NCBI RefSeq assembly: GCF_001595965.1
Contig: NZ_LOJI01000035.1
Span: forward strand, 257,770-321,769
Origin: Polynucleobacter yangtzensis
GTDB taxonomy: Bacteria; Pseudomonadota; Gammaproteobacteria; Burkholderiales; Burkholderiaceae
DNA length: 64,000 nucleotides
Direction: 5' to 3'
Shown: piece by piece, positions 8,750-17,139 of the stretch
Layout: the number at the start of each line of letters is the position of its first letter
How positions within the stretch are numbered: the first letter of the stretch is position 1
Notes under the pieces: generated by a model
The model's input: the letters and a program-made list of their open reading frames with translations, nothing else
Told to the model about the DNA's origin: nothing
Databases searched by the model: none
Position numbers and translations under genes: made by a program

Positions 8750-10135
8750 ATGAAATACGACCCGCTTTATGACCCCCTCACCTCCCAAAACCCTGGGACA
8801 GGTCGAGACTATGCGCCAAGCTACTGGGTAGCAAGCGCCGGTACACCTCCACCAAATGATGGGCCCGTCACTCAAGACTTTGATGCCGATGTTGTTGTAA
8901 TTGGTTCGGGATCAACCGGGATTTCAACTGCACTTTACTTAGCACAAGAGCATGGCATCAAGGCAGTGATTCTGGAAGCTAACCAAACTGCTTGGGGTTG
9001 CTCTAGCAGAAGCGGTGGTCAAGGACAAAATGCCAGCGGTCGCTTGTCTCGCTCTCAATGGATTGAGCGCTGGGGTTTAGATACTGCCAAGAAACTTGAT
9101 CGAGAAATTTATACCGGCTTTGAAAACTTCAAAGAATTAGTGAGTCAAATTGATTGTGATGCCACTGATGGCGGTCACTTATACGTTGCCCATCGCACAG
9201 AGAAGATGACTTACCTTCAGAATGAAGCGAAAGTTCGAAAAGAAGTATTTGGCTACGACCCACTCCTCATGAGTGCGCAAGAGCTAAGAGAGCAATACTG
9301 CGACGATCGTGATGCTGCTGGAGCACTTCTAGAGCGTGAAGGTGTTGGCATTCATCCACTCAAATTTACCTATGGATTACTTCGGAAAGCGCAAAGCTTG
9401 GGAGTGAAGATCCATACCAGTAGCCCCGTTGAATCTTGGGAAACAATCAATGGCGTTCATCACATCAGAACCCCCGGCGGCATTGTTCGCGCCAAGCGGA
9501 TTGCCATCTGCACCGGCGGCTATGGTGTGCAGGGCTTAAAGCCCATCAAAAATCGCATCCTTCCAATTTTGTCAAATTCAGTGGTGACTAGACCGCTGAC
9601 TGATGCAGAGATAGCAGCATGTAATTTTCGTACACACACTTTCTTGACGGATACACGCACTTTACGTTTTTATTACCGCCTACTGAAAGACAATCGTTTG
9701 CAGTTAGGTAGCCGTAGCTCCATTAGCGGTGCCGATGCAAATGCCCCAGAACATCTCAAACTATTAACAGATGCTATCGCTAGAAAGTTTCCACCGTTAG
9801 CAGGTATTCAGATTGATTACTCCTGGTGGGGATGGGTAGATGTCAGTCATGACATGATGCCTCGCATCACTCAACCCGATCCAAAGCAAATGGTATGGCA
9901 CGCTTTAGGCTATGGTGGTAATGGCGTCTCCTTCTCTACCTGGGCTGGCAAACGCTTGGCTGAACTAGTGGCTGGAAGCAAAGTCAATTCTGAAGTATTT
10001 AAGTTACCGATTTATAACTCCCCTCTCGAATTTCCTAATCTCTTTGGAAAAGTGCGCTCGGAGACACTGGCTCCATTTAGAAGATTGGGGCAAAGCTTTC
10101 TCTATAAGTGGTATTGGCTCATAGATGAAAAATAA
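8750..10135 (+). CDS. FAD-dependent oxidoreductase (DAO family, PuuB/OrdL-like)
   Basis: Flavoprotein of the D-amino-acid-oxidase fold, resembling gamma-glutamylputrescine oxidase PuuB. It has 461 residues. The Rossmann GSGSTG motif lies at 52-57, preceded by an unusually long N-terminal segment. WGCSSRSGGQ near 83-92 matches the PuuB-type GASGRNGGQ region, with Cys replacing Ala. The C-terminal GYGGNGVSFSTWAGKRLAELV completes the FAD site. It lies between an NTF2-like gene and a Bug receptor, with its stop overlapping the long reading of the latter. With the nearby omega-aminotransferase and GGT this hints at oxidation of a gamma-glutamylated or free amine; that is inference. Confidence 0.82.
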   Translation: MKYDPLYDPLTSQNPGTGRDYAPSYWVASAGTPPPNDGPVTQDFDADVVVIGSGSTGISTALYLAQEHGIKAVILEANQTAWGCSSRSGGQGQNASGRLSRSQWIERWGLDTAKKLDREIYTGFENFKELVSQIDCDATDGGHLYVAHRTEKMTYLQNEAKVRKEVFGYDPLLMSAQELREQYCDDRDAAGALLEREGVGIHPLKFTYGLLRKAQSLGVKIHTSSPVESWETINGVHHIRTPGGIVRAKRIAICTGGYGVQGLKPIKNRILPILSNSVVTRPLTDAEIAACNFRTHTFLTDTRTLRFYYRLLKDNRLQLGSRSSISGADANAPEHLKLLTDAIARKFPPLAGIQIDYSWWGWVDVSHDMMPRITQPDPKQMVWHALGYGGNGVSFSTWAGKRLAELVAGSKVNSEVFKLPIYNSPLEFPNLFGKVRSETLAPFRRLGQSFLYKWYWLIDEK

Positions 10136-10178
10136 TCCTCTCACTCAAAAACTCAACTCACACTCTACAAAGGCACCC

Positions 10179-11159
10179 ATGAATCTCATTCATCGCATCG
10201 TCTTCGGCATCACTGCTGCTCTTGGATTAGTCAATGTCAGCATTGCGGCACCCGATACTGATTGGCCCAAAAAACCGATTCAAATGATTCTCTCCTTCCC
10301 TGCGGGAGGCTCAACTGATGTCTTTGCGCGTAGTATTGCTGCACCATTAGGAGATGCCTTGGGTCAGGCGGTGGTAATTGAAAACAAACCCGGCGGTGGC
10401 GGAATGATTGGTATGACTGCCGCAGCCAAAGCAAATCCAGATGGCTACACAATTCACTTTAGCGCCTTAACAAATCAGGCAATTGCCCAAGCCCTTTTTA
10501 ACAACCCGCCCTTTTCCTTGCAAAAAGACTTTGTTTCCGTAGCACTAGTGGGTTCAGTACCTCATGTCTTAGAGGTGAATCCAAGCGTTCCCGCCAAGAA
10601 TATGACCGAACTAATTGCATTTATTAAATCCAAGAACGGCAACTTTAATTACGCATCACAAGGCAATGGCACCCTATCTCATCTAGAGTCCCAATTATTT
10701 ATGCAGCGTATAGGCGCTACCGGGGTACACATCCCCTATAAAGGTAGCAGCTTTGCATTGCCTGATTTAATCGCTGGCAATACTTTGATGATGTTTGACA
10801 GCATTACAGCATCTTTGCCACATATTCAAAGCGGTAAGCTAAGGCCAATCGCAATTGCCTCTTCAGAGCGCTCACCTTTGATGCCTAACGTTCCTACCTT
10901 TGAGCAAGATGGCATGAAAAAATTCGATGTGGAGAATTTGTTTGCCATCTACGCACCTAAAGGAACTTCACCTGCAATAGTTGCACGCCTGGAAAGAGAA
11001 ATTCGCAAAATTCTGACAAATCCAGACTTTAAAACTAAGTTAGCTAATCAAGGTATACATCCTCAGTTTGCTAATTCAGAAAAATTAGCTGAGATCACCA
11101 TTGCTGAACATGAAAAGTGGGCCAAGATTGTGAAGGCTTCAAATATTAAAATTGATTAA
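10179..11159 (+). CDS. Bug/TctC-type periplasmic solute-binding protein
   Basis: Periplasmic receptor of the Bug family, which captures carboxylates or amino acids for tripartite tricarboxylate transporters or for sensing. I place the start at ATG 10179 (MNLIHRIVF), giving 326 aa, because AAAGG lies about 6 bp upstream and a proper signal peptide ending SIAA begins there. An in-frame ATG at 10125 would prepend 18 polar residues before the signal. The family region KPGGGGMIGMTAAAKANPDGYT is present. No TctA/TctB membrane genes are nearby, as is common for orphan Bug genes in Burkholderiales. The ligand may be a substrate of the flanking enzymes. Confidence 0.88.
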   Translation: MNLIHRIVFGITAALGLVNVSIAAPDTDWPKKPIQMILSFPAGGSTDVFARSIAAPLGDALGQAVVIENKPGGGGMIGMTAAAKANPDGYTIHFSALTNQAIAQALFNNPPFSLQKDFVSVALVGSVPHVLEVNPSVPAKNMTELIAFIKSKNGNFNYASQGNGTLSHLESQLFMQRIGATGVHIPYKGSSFALPDLIAGNTLMMFDSITASLPHIQSGKLRPIAIASSERSPLMPNVPTFEQDGMKKFDVENLFAIYAPKGTSPAIVARLEREIRKILTNPDFKTKLANQGIHPQFANSEKLAEITIAEHEKWAKIVKASNIKID

Positions 11160-11201
11160 TTGATTCATTCGTAACCGCATTGCATAACTAGAAGACTTAC
11201 T

Positions 11202-12791
11202 ATGTTGATTTCCCCTCCCTTTGGTGGTGGCCGCGCTCCTGTTCTGGCCAGAAATACCGTTGCTAGCTCTCAGCCGCTAGCAACTCAAGCTGGAATTGAG
11301 GTTTTACAAAACGGCGGTAATGCGGTTGATGCTGCGTTGGCAACTGCCATTACCCTTACCGTTGTCGAACCTACAATGAATGGTTTAGGCGGTGATGGCT
11401 TTGCCATTCTGTGGGATGGGAAAAAGCTACATGGCTTAAATGCTTCTGGTCGTGCTCCTGCGGCATGGAAGCCTGAGTATTTTGCCGGCAAATCAGCGAT
11501 GGATTTAATCGGCTGGAATACGGTAACCGTTCCAGGCATGGTCGCGGGTTGGATTGACTTGTCTCGCAAGTTTGGAAAGTTGCCGTTTGCTCAATTATTC
11601 AAACGCGCGATTGATTACGCTGAAAATGGTTTTCCGGTATCTCCGGTGATTGCACGTCAATGGCGTGAAGCAATTCCGATTCTGAAGAATCAGCCAGGCT
11701 TTTCTGAGTCATTTTTGATTGATGGTAAATCTCCACAGGCAGGTCAAATCTGGAAATACCCAGCGCAAGCTAAAACGCTAAAAGAAATTGCCGCTACAGA
11801 AGGCGAATCCTTCTATAAAGGTCCACTCGCTCAGAGCATGGTCGACTTTGCACAAGCCACCGGTGGTTGCTTCACTATGCAAGACTTTGCTGACAACCAA
11901 TCCGAATGGGTTGAGCCCCTCGCCTTTGACTACGGCGACTACACCCTCCATGAAATTCCCCCGAATGGCTCAGGTATAGCAGCCCAAATCGCTTTAGGTA
12001 TTTTGCAAGCAGCGAACGTCAAGCAATACCCCGCTAACTCTGCGCAGCGTATTCATTTACAAATTGAAGCAATGCGCATGGCCTTTGCCGATGTGTATGC
12101 CTACGTTTCGGATGCACGCTCAATGAAAATGCCTGTTACAAGCTTGTTAGATAGAGAGTATCTAGCAAGTCGCGCTGCCATGATTGATCACCATCAAGCT
12201 GGCAGCTATGGTGCTGGTGACCCTCACTCTGGCGGCACAGTGTATTTATGCGCTGCCGATGAATCCGGCATGATGATTTCTTATATTCAGTCAAACTTCA
12301 AAGGTTTTGGCTCTGGCGTAGTTGCACCAGGTGGCATTGCTTTCCATAATCGAGGCATGAGCTTCAGATTAGAAGATGGGCACCCCAATCAAGTGGCGCC
12401 GGGTAAGCGTCCGTTCCATACGATTCTTCCCGCATTCCTGACCAAGGACGGCAAGCCCACCATGGCATTTGGCGTGATGGGCGGCAACATGCAACCTCAG
12501 GGTCATATCCAGTTTGTGATGCGCTTTGTTGATGAATATCTCAACCCTCAGGCTTGCTCAGATGCGCCCCGCTGGCGCATTGATGATTTAGGTAAGCTCA
12601 CGGTTGAAGCCTCAATGCCAGCAAGTGTTGTTGAGGGCTTAAAAGCTCTAGGCCATGAAGTAGCCGTACAACCTGCTAATAGCCTTGATTTTGGTAGCGC
12701 ACAAGCGATTGCTAAGTTAAGTGAAGACGCAAATTCAGCCTATATTGCCGGCAGCGATCATCGCCGTGACGGTTTGGCAGCCGGTTTTTAA
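11202..12791 (+). CDS. Gamma-glutamyltransferase family protein
   Basis: Ntn-hydrolase of the gamma-glutamyltranspeptidase family, cleaving gamma-glutamyl amides. It has 529 residues, self-cleaving before the nucleophile Thr346 in HSGGTVYLCAAD. N-terminal GGNAVDAALATAITLTVVEP and GLGGDGFAILWDG are strong family signatures. It lacks a signal peptide, unlike secreted glutathione-degrading GGTs, so it is probably cytoplasmic like the branch acting on gamma-glutamyl amines or cephalosporin-like substrates. Placement after a PuuB-like oxidase and a Bug receptor suggests hydrolysis of imported gamma-glutamyl compounds. It converges on mazF with a 4-bp gap. Confidence 0.88.
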   Translation: MLISPPFGGGRAPVLARNTVASSQPLATQAGIEVLQNGGNAVDAALATAITLTVVEPTMNGLGGDGFAILWDGKKLHGLNASGRAPAAWKPEYFAGKSAMDLIGWNTVTVPGMVAGWIDLSRKFGKLPFAQLFKRAIDYAENGFPVSPVIARQWREAIPILKNQPGFSESFLIDGKSPQAGQIWKYPAQAKTLKEIAATEGESFYKGPLAQSMVDFAQATGGCFTMQDFADNQSEWVEPLAFDYGDYTLHEIPPNGSGIAAQIALGILQAANVKQYPANSAQRIHLQIEAMRMAFADVYAYVSDARSMKMPVTSLLDREYLASRAAMIDHHQAGSYGAGDPHSGGTVYLCAADESGMMISYIQSNFKGFGSGVVAPGGIAFHNRGMSFRLEDGHPNQVAPGKRPFHTILPAFLTKDGKPTMAFGVMGGNMQPQGHIQFVMRFVDEYLNPQACSDAPRWRIDDLGKLTVEASMPASVVEGLKALGHEVAVQPANSLDFGSAQAIAKLSEDANSAYIAGSDHRRDGLAAGF

Positions 12792-12795
12792 TTTC

Positions 12796-13128
12796 CTAAA
12801 GAGCAAAAGCTTCCTGTAAAACGTTAAGACTTGCAGATAAAGTCTTGGGATTACTCTTCCCAATTTTCTTAACGAGGCGCAATTTATCTATGGATCTAAT
12901 TTGATCCAAAAGAATCAGTCCTTTTTTACCGTCGTGTGTGATGGGAATTCGAAAGCCTGCGGGCCTACCCTTGGTGGTCATTGGCGCTACGATAACTGTT
13001 CGTAAATGATCGTTTAACTCTTGCGGCGAAACCACAATATAGGGTCTTGTTTTTTTAATTTCACTACCAATTGTTGGATCCAAGTTGATAAGCCAGATCT
13101 CGCCGCGGGACACCATGCTTTTTACCAA
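12796..13128 (-). CDS. Type II toxin, MazF/PemK family endoribonuclease
   Basis: Sequence-specific mRNA interferase toxin. It has 110 residues with the PemK/MazF fold: RGEIWLINLDPTIGSEIKKTRPYIVVSP at the N-terminus, then PMTTK and LLDQIRSIDK, matching known catalytic and dimer strands. Two starts are possible, MVKSM at 13128 or an internal MVSRGE 12 bp later. The first overlaps the antitoxin stop by 7 bp, which is usual for coupled toxin-antitoxin pairs. The target sequence cannot be predicted. Confidence 0.9.
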   Translation of the reverse strand: MVKSMVSRGEIWLINLDPTIGSEIKKTRPYIVVSPQELNDHLRTVIVAPMTTKGRPAGFRIPITHDGKKGLILLDQIRSIDKLRLVKKIGKSNPKTLSASLNVLQEAFAL

Positions 13129-13412
13129 ACCCAGTCTCCATCTTCCTCGTTTGCAAAGTCACCGAGAACCAATTCATCCTCTCCTGCCCTGACAAGGTTT
13201 TGTGCATCCCGAGCCCAATGTTCACGCAATATATTTTTTGGCTTACTGAGGATAATTTTTTCGCCGTCAACTGCCATCTCAACAACCCCCTCAATCCCAG
13301 TTTGCTCAAGAATAATCTTTGGAATAACCACACCCTTAGAGTTACCAACAGGTCTTATAGCTATTTGCAAAGGCGCGCTTGCTTGTTGAGGAGATTTATG
13401 ACTTTTATTCAT
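13122..13412 (-). CDS. Type II antitoxin, MazE/AbrB-fold
   Basis: Labile antitoxin that binds the toxin and autoregulates the pair. It has 96 residues; an AbrB/SpoVT swapped-hairpin domain at about 14-60 (IAIRPVGNSKGVVIPKIILEQ) and an acidic C-terminal tail (GEDELVLGDFANEEDGDWVW) expected to thread into the toxin. The ATG at 13412 directly abuts an inverted repeat, leaving no Shine-Dalgarno. Translation could therefore be leaderless, or start at TTG 42 bp later, which would give 82 residues, the length of E. coli MazE. The start is uncertain. Confidence 0.85.
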   Translation of the reverse strand: MNKSHKSPQQASAPLQIAIRPVGNSKGVVIPKIILEQTGIEGVVEMAVDGEKIILSKPKNILREHWARDAQNLVRAGEDELVLGDFANEEDGDWVW

Positions 13413-13413
13413 A

Positions 13414-13432
13414 GTAATAACAATGTTATTAC
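13414..13432 (-). promoter_or_regulatory. Probable mazEF autoregulatory operator
   Basis: Perfect 8-bp inverted repeat GTAATAAC-AAT-GTTATTAC lies one base upstream of the mazE ATG. AbrB-fold antitoxins bind such palindromes to repress their own operon. The AT-rich flank (TTTTTAATG on the minus strand) could hold the -10 region. Confidence 0.6.
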
Positions 13433-13467
13433 ATTAAAAACGGCAAGTCAAATAGACTCAAATACCC

Positions 13468-14799
13468 CTATTTGGCGGAAGGAAGGCAATTCATATAGAA
13501 GCGCTTGATCTCCTGATCACAACTTACATCTCTAGGTTCAATTGGTCTTTGTAGAGAAATGCCTTCGATCGTTTTACAACGACTGAGGGCTACATAGACC
13601 TGCCCTGAGGCAAAAGCACCTGATGAGAGATCAACCTTCACCTTATCCAGAGTCTTGCCCTGACTCTTGTGAATAGTTACTGCCCAAGCAAGCATTAGCG
13701 GAATCTGCACGTAAGTGCCGATGATGCTCGGAGAGATCTTTCCTGACATCATGTCGTGATCATAGCGATAGGATTCCCACTGATGACCTGTTACCTCAAC
13801 AGTATTGGAGTATGGTCCGTTTTGTACCATGACCTTTACCTTATCTGGCAGCATCTCACGGACGACTCCGATCGTACCGTTGACCCAACGCTTTGGAAAG
13901 CCTGGATCTGTTGCTGTAAACATCACCTTAGCGCCGATCTTGAGTACTAAACTATTTGGTGACGGTAGATTACGCTCATCGACATTGAATTTTCCAGTCG
14001 ATTTACCGGCATACACCTTACCCTCGGTGGTGATGGCTCGCAGCCCAGCTCCATTGATTTGATCAGCACGGGCATTTGTCGTGGTGAGAGTAATAGTCTG
14101 CTCATCAACTTGCTCATCTTTGCGATAGCACTGCGCATTGAGGATATCAATTGCCTCATCAACATCTTGATTAATCCGAATGCGGTTGAGTAGACCGGCA
14201 AAGTGCTCATCTTTTTGCCGGAATATTTTAGAAAGCTCAACCATCGTGACATCTTTACGATGCAATGCCATAGCGCAGAAGAAATAAGGCCCCTCATACC
14301 CACGATCAGCCAGTACTTGCATATCGCTACTCGAGACCACCGGAGGTAGCTGAAATAAATCCCCAACAAACATCACCTGAATGCCACCAAAAGGCTGACC
14401 TTTTTGCGGACCGTTCTCGCGTAGAAACAGATCCATCGCATCAACTACATCAGCACGCACCATGGAGATCTCATCAATGATGAGTAATCGAATGTCTTTG
14501 TAAAGCCGCTTGTCACGCAGCGGCTTGATATCCTCTTCAGGGAAGATGAGTCGCGGTGGCAATCTAAAGAAGGAGTGAATCGTTACCCCTTTGACTTGCA
14601 ATGCAGCCACCCCTGTAGGAGCAACCACCACCACATTACCCGGAATAGCCTCACGTAGATAACCAATTAAAGTGGTTTTACCGGTGCCCGCTTTACCACT
14701 TACAAAGATATAAGGATCGTGTCGCTCTATAGCCTCTATCACCGCCTCGTAATCGGGTGTGATTTCTATATCGGAGGATTGCGGGATTGGGGTAGACAT
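13468..14799 (-). CDS. Pif1/RecD2-like superfamily 1B DNA helicase
   Basis: ATP-dependent helicase of the Pif1/RecD group. It has 443 residues. Walker A GKAGTGKTT lies at 35-43, Walker B LLIIDEIS has Asp109-Glu110, and the C-terminal UvrD_C_2-type segment AWAVTIHKSQGKTLDKVKVD holds motif V/VI elements, followed by YVALSRCKTIEGISL. No N-terminal OB or zinc domains, so it is a minimal helicase. It starts 3 bp after the SUMF1-domain gene, suggesting co-transcription. The role may be in G-quadruplex or fork processing, as for Pif1; this is inferred from family. Confidence 0.85.
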   Translation of the reverse strand: MSTPIPQSSDIEITPDYEAVIEAIERHDPYIFVSGKAGTGKTTLIGYLREAIPGNVVVVAPTGVAALQVKGVTIHSFFRLPPRLIFPEEDIKPLRDKRLYKDIRLLIIDEISMVRADVVDAMDLFLRENGPQKGQPFGGIQVMFVGDLFQLPPVVSSSDMQVLADRGYEGPYFFCAMALHRKDVTMVELSKIFRQKDEHFAGLLNRIRINQDVDEAIDILNAQCYRKDEQVDEQTITLTTTNARADQINGAGLRAITTEGKVYAGKSTGKFNVDERNLPSPNSLVLKIGAKVMFTATDPGFPKRWVNGTIGVVREMLPDKVKVMVQNGPYSNTVEVTGHQWESYRYDHDMMSGKISPSIIGTYVQIPLMLAWAVTIHKSQGKTLDKVKVDLSSGAFASGQVYVALSRCKTIEGISLQRPIEPRDVSCDQEIKRFYMNCLPSAK

Positions 14800-14802
14800 C
14801 CC

Positions 14803-15588
14803 CTATTGTTTCACGGCATCAGCCACGCACCGAAATCCGATGTAAACCACAGCGATATCGCCTGGTTTTGATTCCACATCAGACTCTTGCTGTCTTTCGG
14901 GGCCATACCACCATGAAGCGCCACGAGTAATGTAACCACCATTGCGCTCAGTTGCAGTCCATTCCCAGACATTACCACCCATGTCATGCATGCCATTGAC
15001 GCCAGGCTTAGTAGTGTTGGTAGTCACGTGCCCAGTGCCGCGATTAAGCGCACCAGCTGGAGCCAAACCTTTGTAGTCACCACATCCACTTAGGCAGTGT
15101 GAAGGGCTCGGATTTGTACCACCAGGGAAAGGATAGCGTTGACCCTTTGAGTACCCAGCCGGAGGATTGCTTCTTTGCTCCAGGAAAGCAGCGCTAGTCC
15201 ACTCTGCATCTGTTGGCAAACGTTTGCCGTAGTAACGACAAATCGCTTCTGCTTCTTTTTGATTTAGATGAACTGCTGGCTCAGCATCTTTTGCAGGTAC
15301 ACCATAAGGCGTTTTCCAGGTCCATCCTGGTTTTTGAACAAAACTGCCTTCATAAGATAGACCGCCACCTTTCTTCTCTGCAGCACTAACAAAGCCAGTC
15401 GAGGTGGCAAATGTTTTGACATCAGCAATATTCATCTCGGTTTGATCCCAAACGAGATTACCAACTTGGACCGTAGGAATCGATGATTTTGGAGCACCCT
15501 GACTTGGAGATGACCTCAGCATGAAGTATGCAGCAATAGCCGTTAGTAGCAGACCAAATAGGATGGTAGAGAAATCAAATTTTTTCAT
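14803..15588 (-). CDS. Membrane-anchored formylglycine-generating-enzyme (SUMF1) domain protein
   Basis: The 261-residue protein has one N-terminal membrane segment (about residues 8-24) and a periplasmic FGE-sulfatase/SUMF1 fold. Family hallmarks are AEAICRYYGKRLPTDAEW near the middle, GMHDMGGNVWEWT, TRGASWWYGP and a final GFRCVAD. Bacterial SUMF1-domain proteins include formylglycine makers, ergothioneine-type enzymes and non-enzymatic scaffolds; no sulfatase gene is nearby, so activity is open. It is followed 3 bp later by the helicase gene, an unexplained pairing. The tRNA-His terminator isolates it upstream. Confidence 0.82.
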   Translation of the reverse strand: MKKFDFSTILFGLLLTAIAAYFMLRSSPSQGAPKSSIPTVQVGNLVWDQTEMNIADVKTFATSTGFVSAAEKKGGGLSYEGSFVQKPGWTWKTPYGVPAKDAEPAVHLNQKEAEAICRYYGKRLPTDAEWTSAAFLEQRSNPPAGYSKGQRYPFPGGTNPSPSHCLSGCGDYKGLAPAGALNRGTGHVTTNTTKPGVNGMHDMGGNVWEWTATERNGGYITRGASWWYGPERQQESDVESKPGDIAVVYIGFRCVADAVKQ

Positions 15589-15605
15589 ACCAGAGACTGT
15601 AATAG

Positions 15606-15626
15606 AAAAAGCTCCACTTGGGAGCT
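15606..15626 (-). terminator. Rho-independent terminator after tRNA-His
   Basis: On the minus strand a 6-bp stem AGCTCC/GGAGCT with a CAAGT loop is followed directly by TTTTTC. It lies 15 nt beyond the tRNA 3' end and separates the tRNA from the SUMF1 gene. Confidence 0.85.
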
Positions 15627-15640
15627 CTCGAGATATTTAG

Positions 15641-15717
15641 TGGGGCGAACGACGGGGCTCGAACCCGCGACAACCAGAATCACAATCTGGGACTCTACCA
15701 ACTGAGCTACGTCCGCC
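15641..15717 (-). tRNA. tRNA-His (anticodon GTG)
   Basis: The full cloverleaf can be folded. The acceptor stem GGCGGACG pairs with CGTTCGCC and includes the extra G(-1):C73 pair diagnostic of tRNA-His, with one G-U wobble. The D-arm is AGCTCAGTTGGTAGAG. The anticodon arm CCAGATTGTGATTCTGG carries GTG, and the T-loop is TTCGAGC. The 3' CCA is encoded. A terminator follows. Confidence 0.97.
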
Positions 15718-15783
15718 ACTGAAGACATAGATTATAGCTTTTTGCTCAAAAACCTGTCAAAAATGCCTCTTTGCAGCCCGTAT

Positions 15784-16872
15784 TTAGGGGCTTTCGAACT
15801 CAAAAGCCGCCCAATCTCCAAGGCACAGGCTGGCATCTATGAAAAAGTCTGTGATAGCCGCCTTGCTCTGCACCTTCGCTAAGGCATGGTGATCCGAGAG
15901 TCGTTGACGCCAATAGCGCGAGCCCGCCCTGCCATGAGCAAGCCCCAAAATATGTCTTGTGAAGGCGCCTATATAGAAAGGCTTGCCTTTAGCCTGGCAT
16001 TCATCAAACCAGGCGTGGACCTGCTTAACCAATGCAATTTGTATGCGATGCCATTCAGTTTCACTAAAGAGGTATCCGGCAGCGTCACCATCAGTATTGA
16101 TCATGTCATCCCAACCCAGGAGCAATGCCGGGAAATGATAGGCCGCCCTTCCCACCATAAAACCATCAAAGTCATCCCAATGACCAGCAATTTGCTCATT
16201 AGTTTCTAGACCACCATTTAGCAAGACTTTTAAAGTAGGGAATTGCTTTTGCGCATCTAAGCGAAGTTGTGCAGCTACTTCATAACGTAATGGTGGCTTA
16301 CTGCGATTCTCTTTTGGGGATAGACCTTTTAGGACTGCATTACGCGCATGAATAGTGACTTGACTAGCACCCGCATCAGCAACTGCCAGAATAAAGTTCA
16401 GAGCAAATTGATAATCGGCTTCTGAGTTTGCAGCATCCATGGAATCTAAGCCCAGCCGATGTTTCACTGAGATCGGAATATCAACTGCACTCTTCATTGC
16501 CTTGACACAGTCAGCCACTAAATTAGGCTCTGCCATTAAGCATGCACCAAAGGCACCGCGCTGGACGCGCTCGGAGGGACATCCACAATTCAGGTCAATT
16601 TCATCGTAACCCCACTGCTGAGCTAGCTCTGCTGATTTAGCCAAATCAGAAGGCTCGGAACCTCCAAGCTGAAGCACTACCGTATGCTGGTCTTGTGAGT
16701 AATCTAAATGACGTGGCACATCCCCATGCAACAGAGCACCTGTAGTAACCATCTCGGTATATAGAACAGCCTCTTTAGTAAGCGTGCGATGGAAAGAGCG
16801 GCAGTGGCGGTCAGTCCATTCCATCATTGGTGCAGTGCACAATCTCTTCTTTTTCTTGTTTTCCACAGACAC
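15784..16872 (-). CDS. dusA: tRNA-dihydrouridine(20/20a) synthase DusA
   Basis: FMN- and NADPH-dependent reduction of uridine 20/20a in the tRNA D-loop. It has 362 residues; the N-terminal APMMEWTDRHCRSFHR is diagnostic for DusA and includes substrate-recognition residues. The catalytic cysteine is in NCGCPSERVQRGAFGACLM, and KHRLGLDS and LLNGGLETNEQ follow as FMN-site segments. The adjacent tRNA-His lies downstream. The 5' end of dusA is a known integration hotspot for dusA-type integrases; here the coding region is intact and the nitrogen gene block lies upstream. Confidence 0.95.
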   Translation of the reverse strand: MSVENKKKKRLCTAPMMEWTDRHCRSFHRTLTKEAVLYTEMVTTGALLHGDVPRHLDYSQDQHTVVLQLGGSEPSDLAKSAELAQQWGYDEIDLNCGCPSERVQRGAFGACLMAEPNLVADCVKAMKSAVDIPISVKHRLGLDSMDAANSEADYQFALNFILAVADAGASQVTIHARNAVLKGLSPKENRSKPPLRYEVAAQLRLDAQKQFPTLKVLLNGGLETNEQIAGHWDDFDGFMVGRAAYHFPALLLGWDDMINTDGDAAGYLFSETEWHRIQIALVKQVHAWFDECQAKGKPFYIGAFTRHILGLAHGRAGSRYWRQRLSDHHALAKVQSKAAITDFFIDASLCLGDWAAFEFESP

Positions 16873-17139
16873 TTTTTGTCAATAATTTATTACTGATTAT
16901 TTTAGTGTGTTTTGGCTGGAAGCCAAATAAAACCTGATCCCTAGAGCCTTTAAGAGAAATGTTTACGCAAAGGAAAATGAATCACGAAAACACAAGTCAC
17001 ACTAATTATTTAGACATTTCTAAAAACTATCAGAGAAATTTGTCCTAAATTTGCCCTAAATTCATCATATTTTTTGACTATTTGTACGACTGCTAACGAC
17101 CCAAAGCAGCTATTTGAAAAGGCTATTTTTGCAGCAATA
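16873..17139. other. dusA upstream region with 23-bp repeat
   Basis: This 267-bp AT-rich gap lies between dusA and the PAS-domain gene and holds the dusA promoter region on the minus strand. I see no gene in it. Its notable content is the two-unit repeat at 17040-17062. No terminator with a clear U-tract follows the PAS gene. Confidence 0.6.
17040..17062 (+). repeat. Left copy of 23-bp direct repeat (two 11-bp units)
   Basis: The sequence is T followed by TGTCCTAAATT and TGCCCTAAATT, two 11-bp units differing at one base. It is identical over 23 bp to 33552-33574, in the same orientation. A further AAATT lies one helical turn upstream (17036-17040). Helically phased units resemble arm-type integrase sites or regulator boxes. 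The two copies bracket the nitrogen gene block. Confidence 0.75.

Noticed and set aside
15784..17139. Island insertion inside dusA
   Set aside because: The dusA 5' coding region is intact and no duplicate dusA 5' fragment is seen near 33.6 kb, so direct insertion into the gene is not supported; only the upstream repeat is noteworthy.
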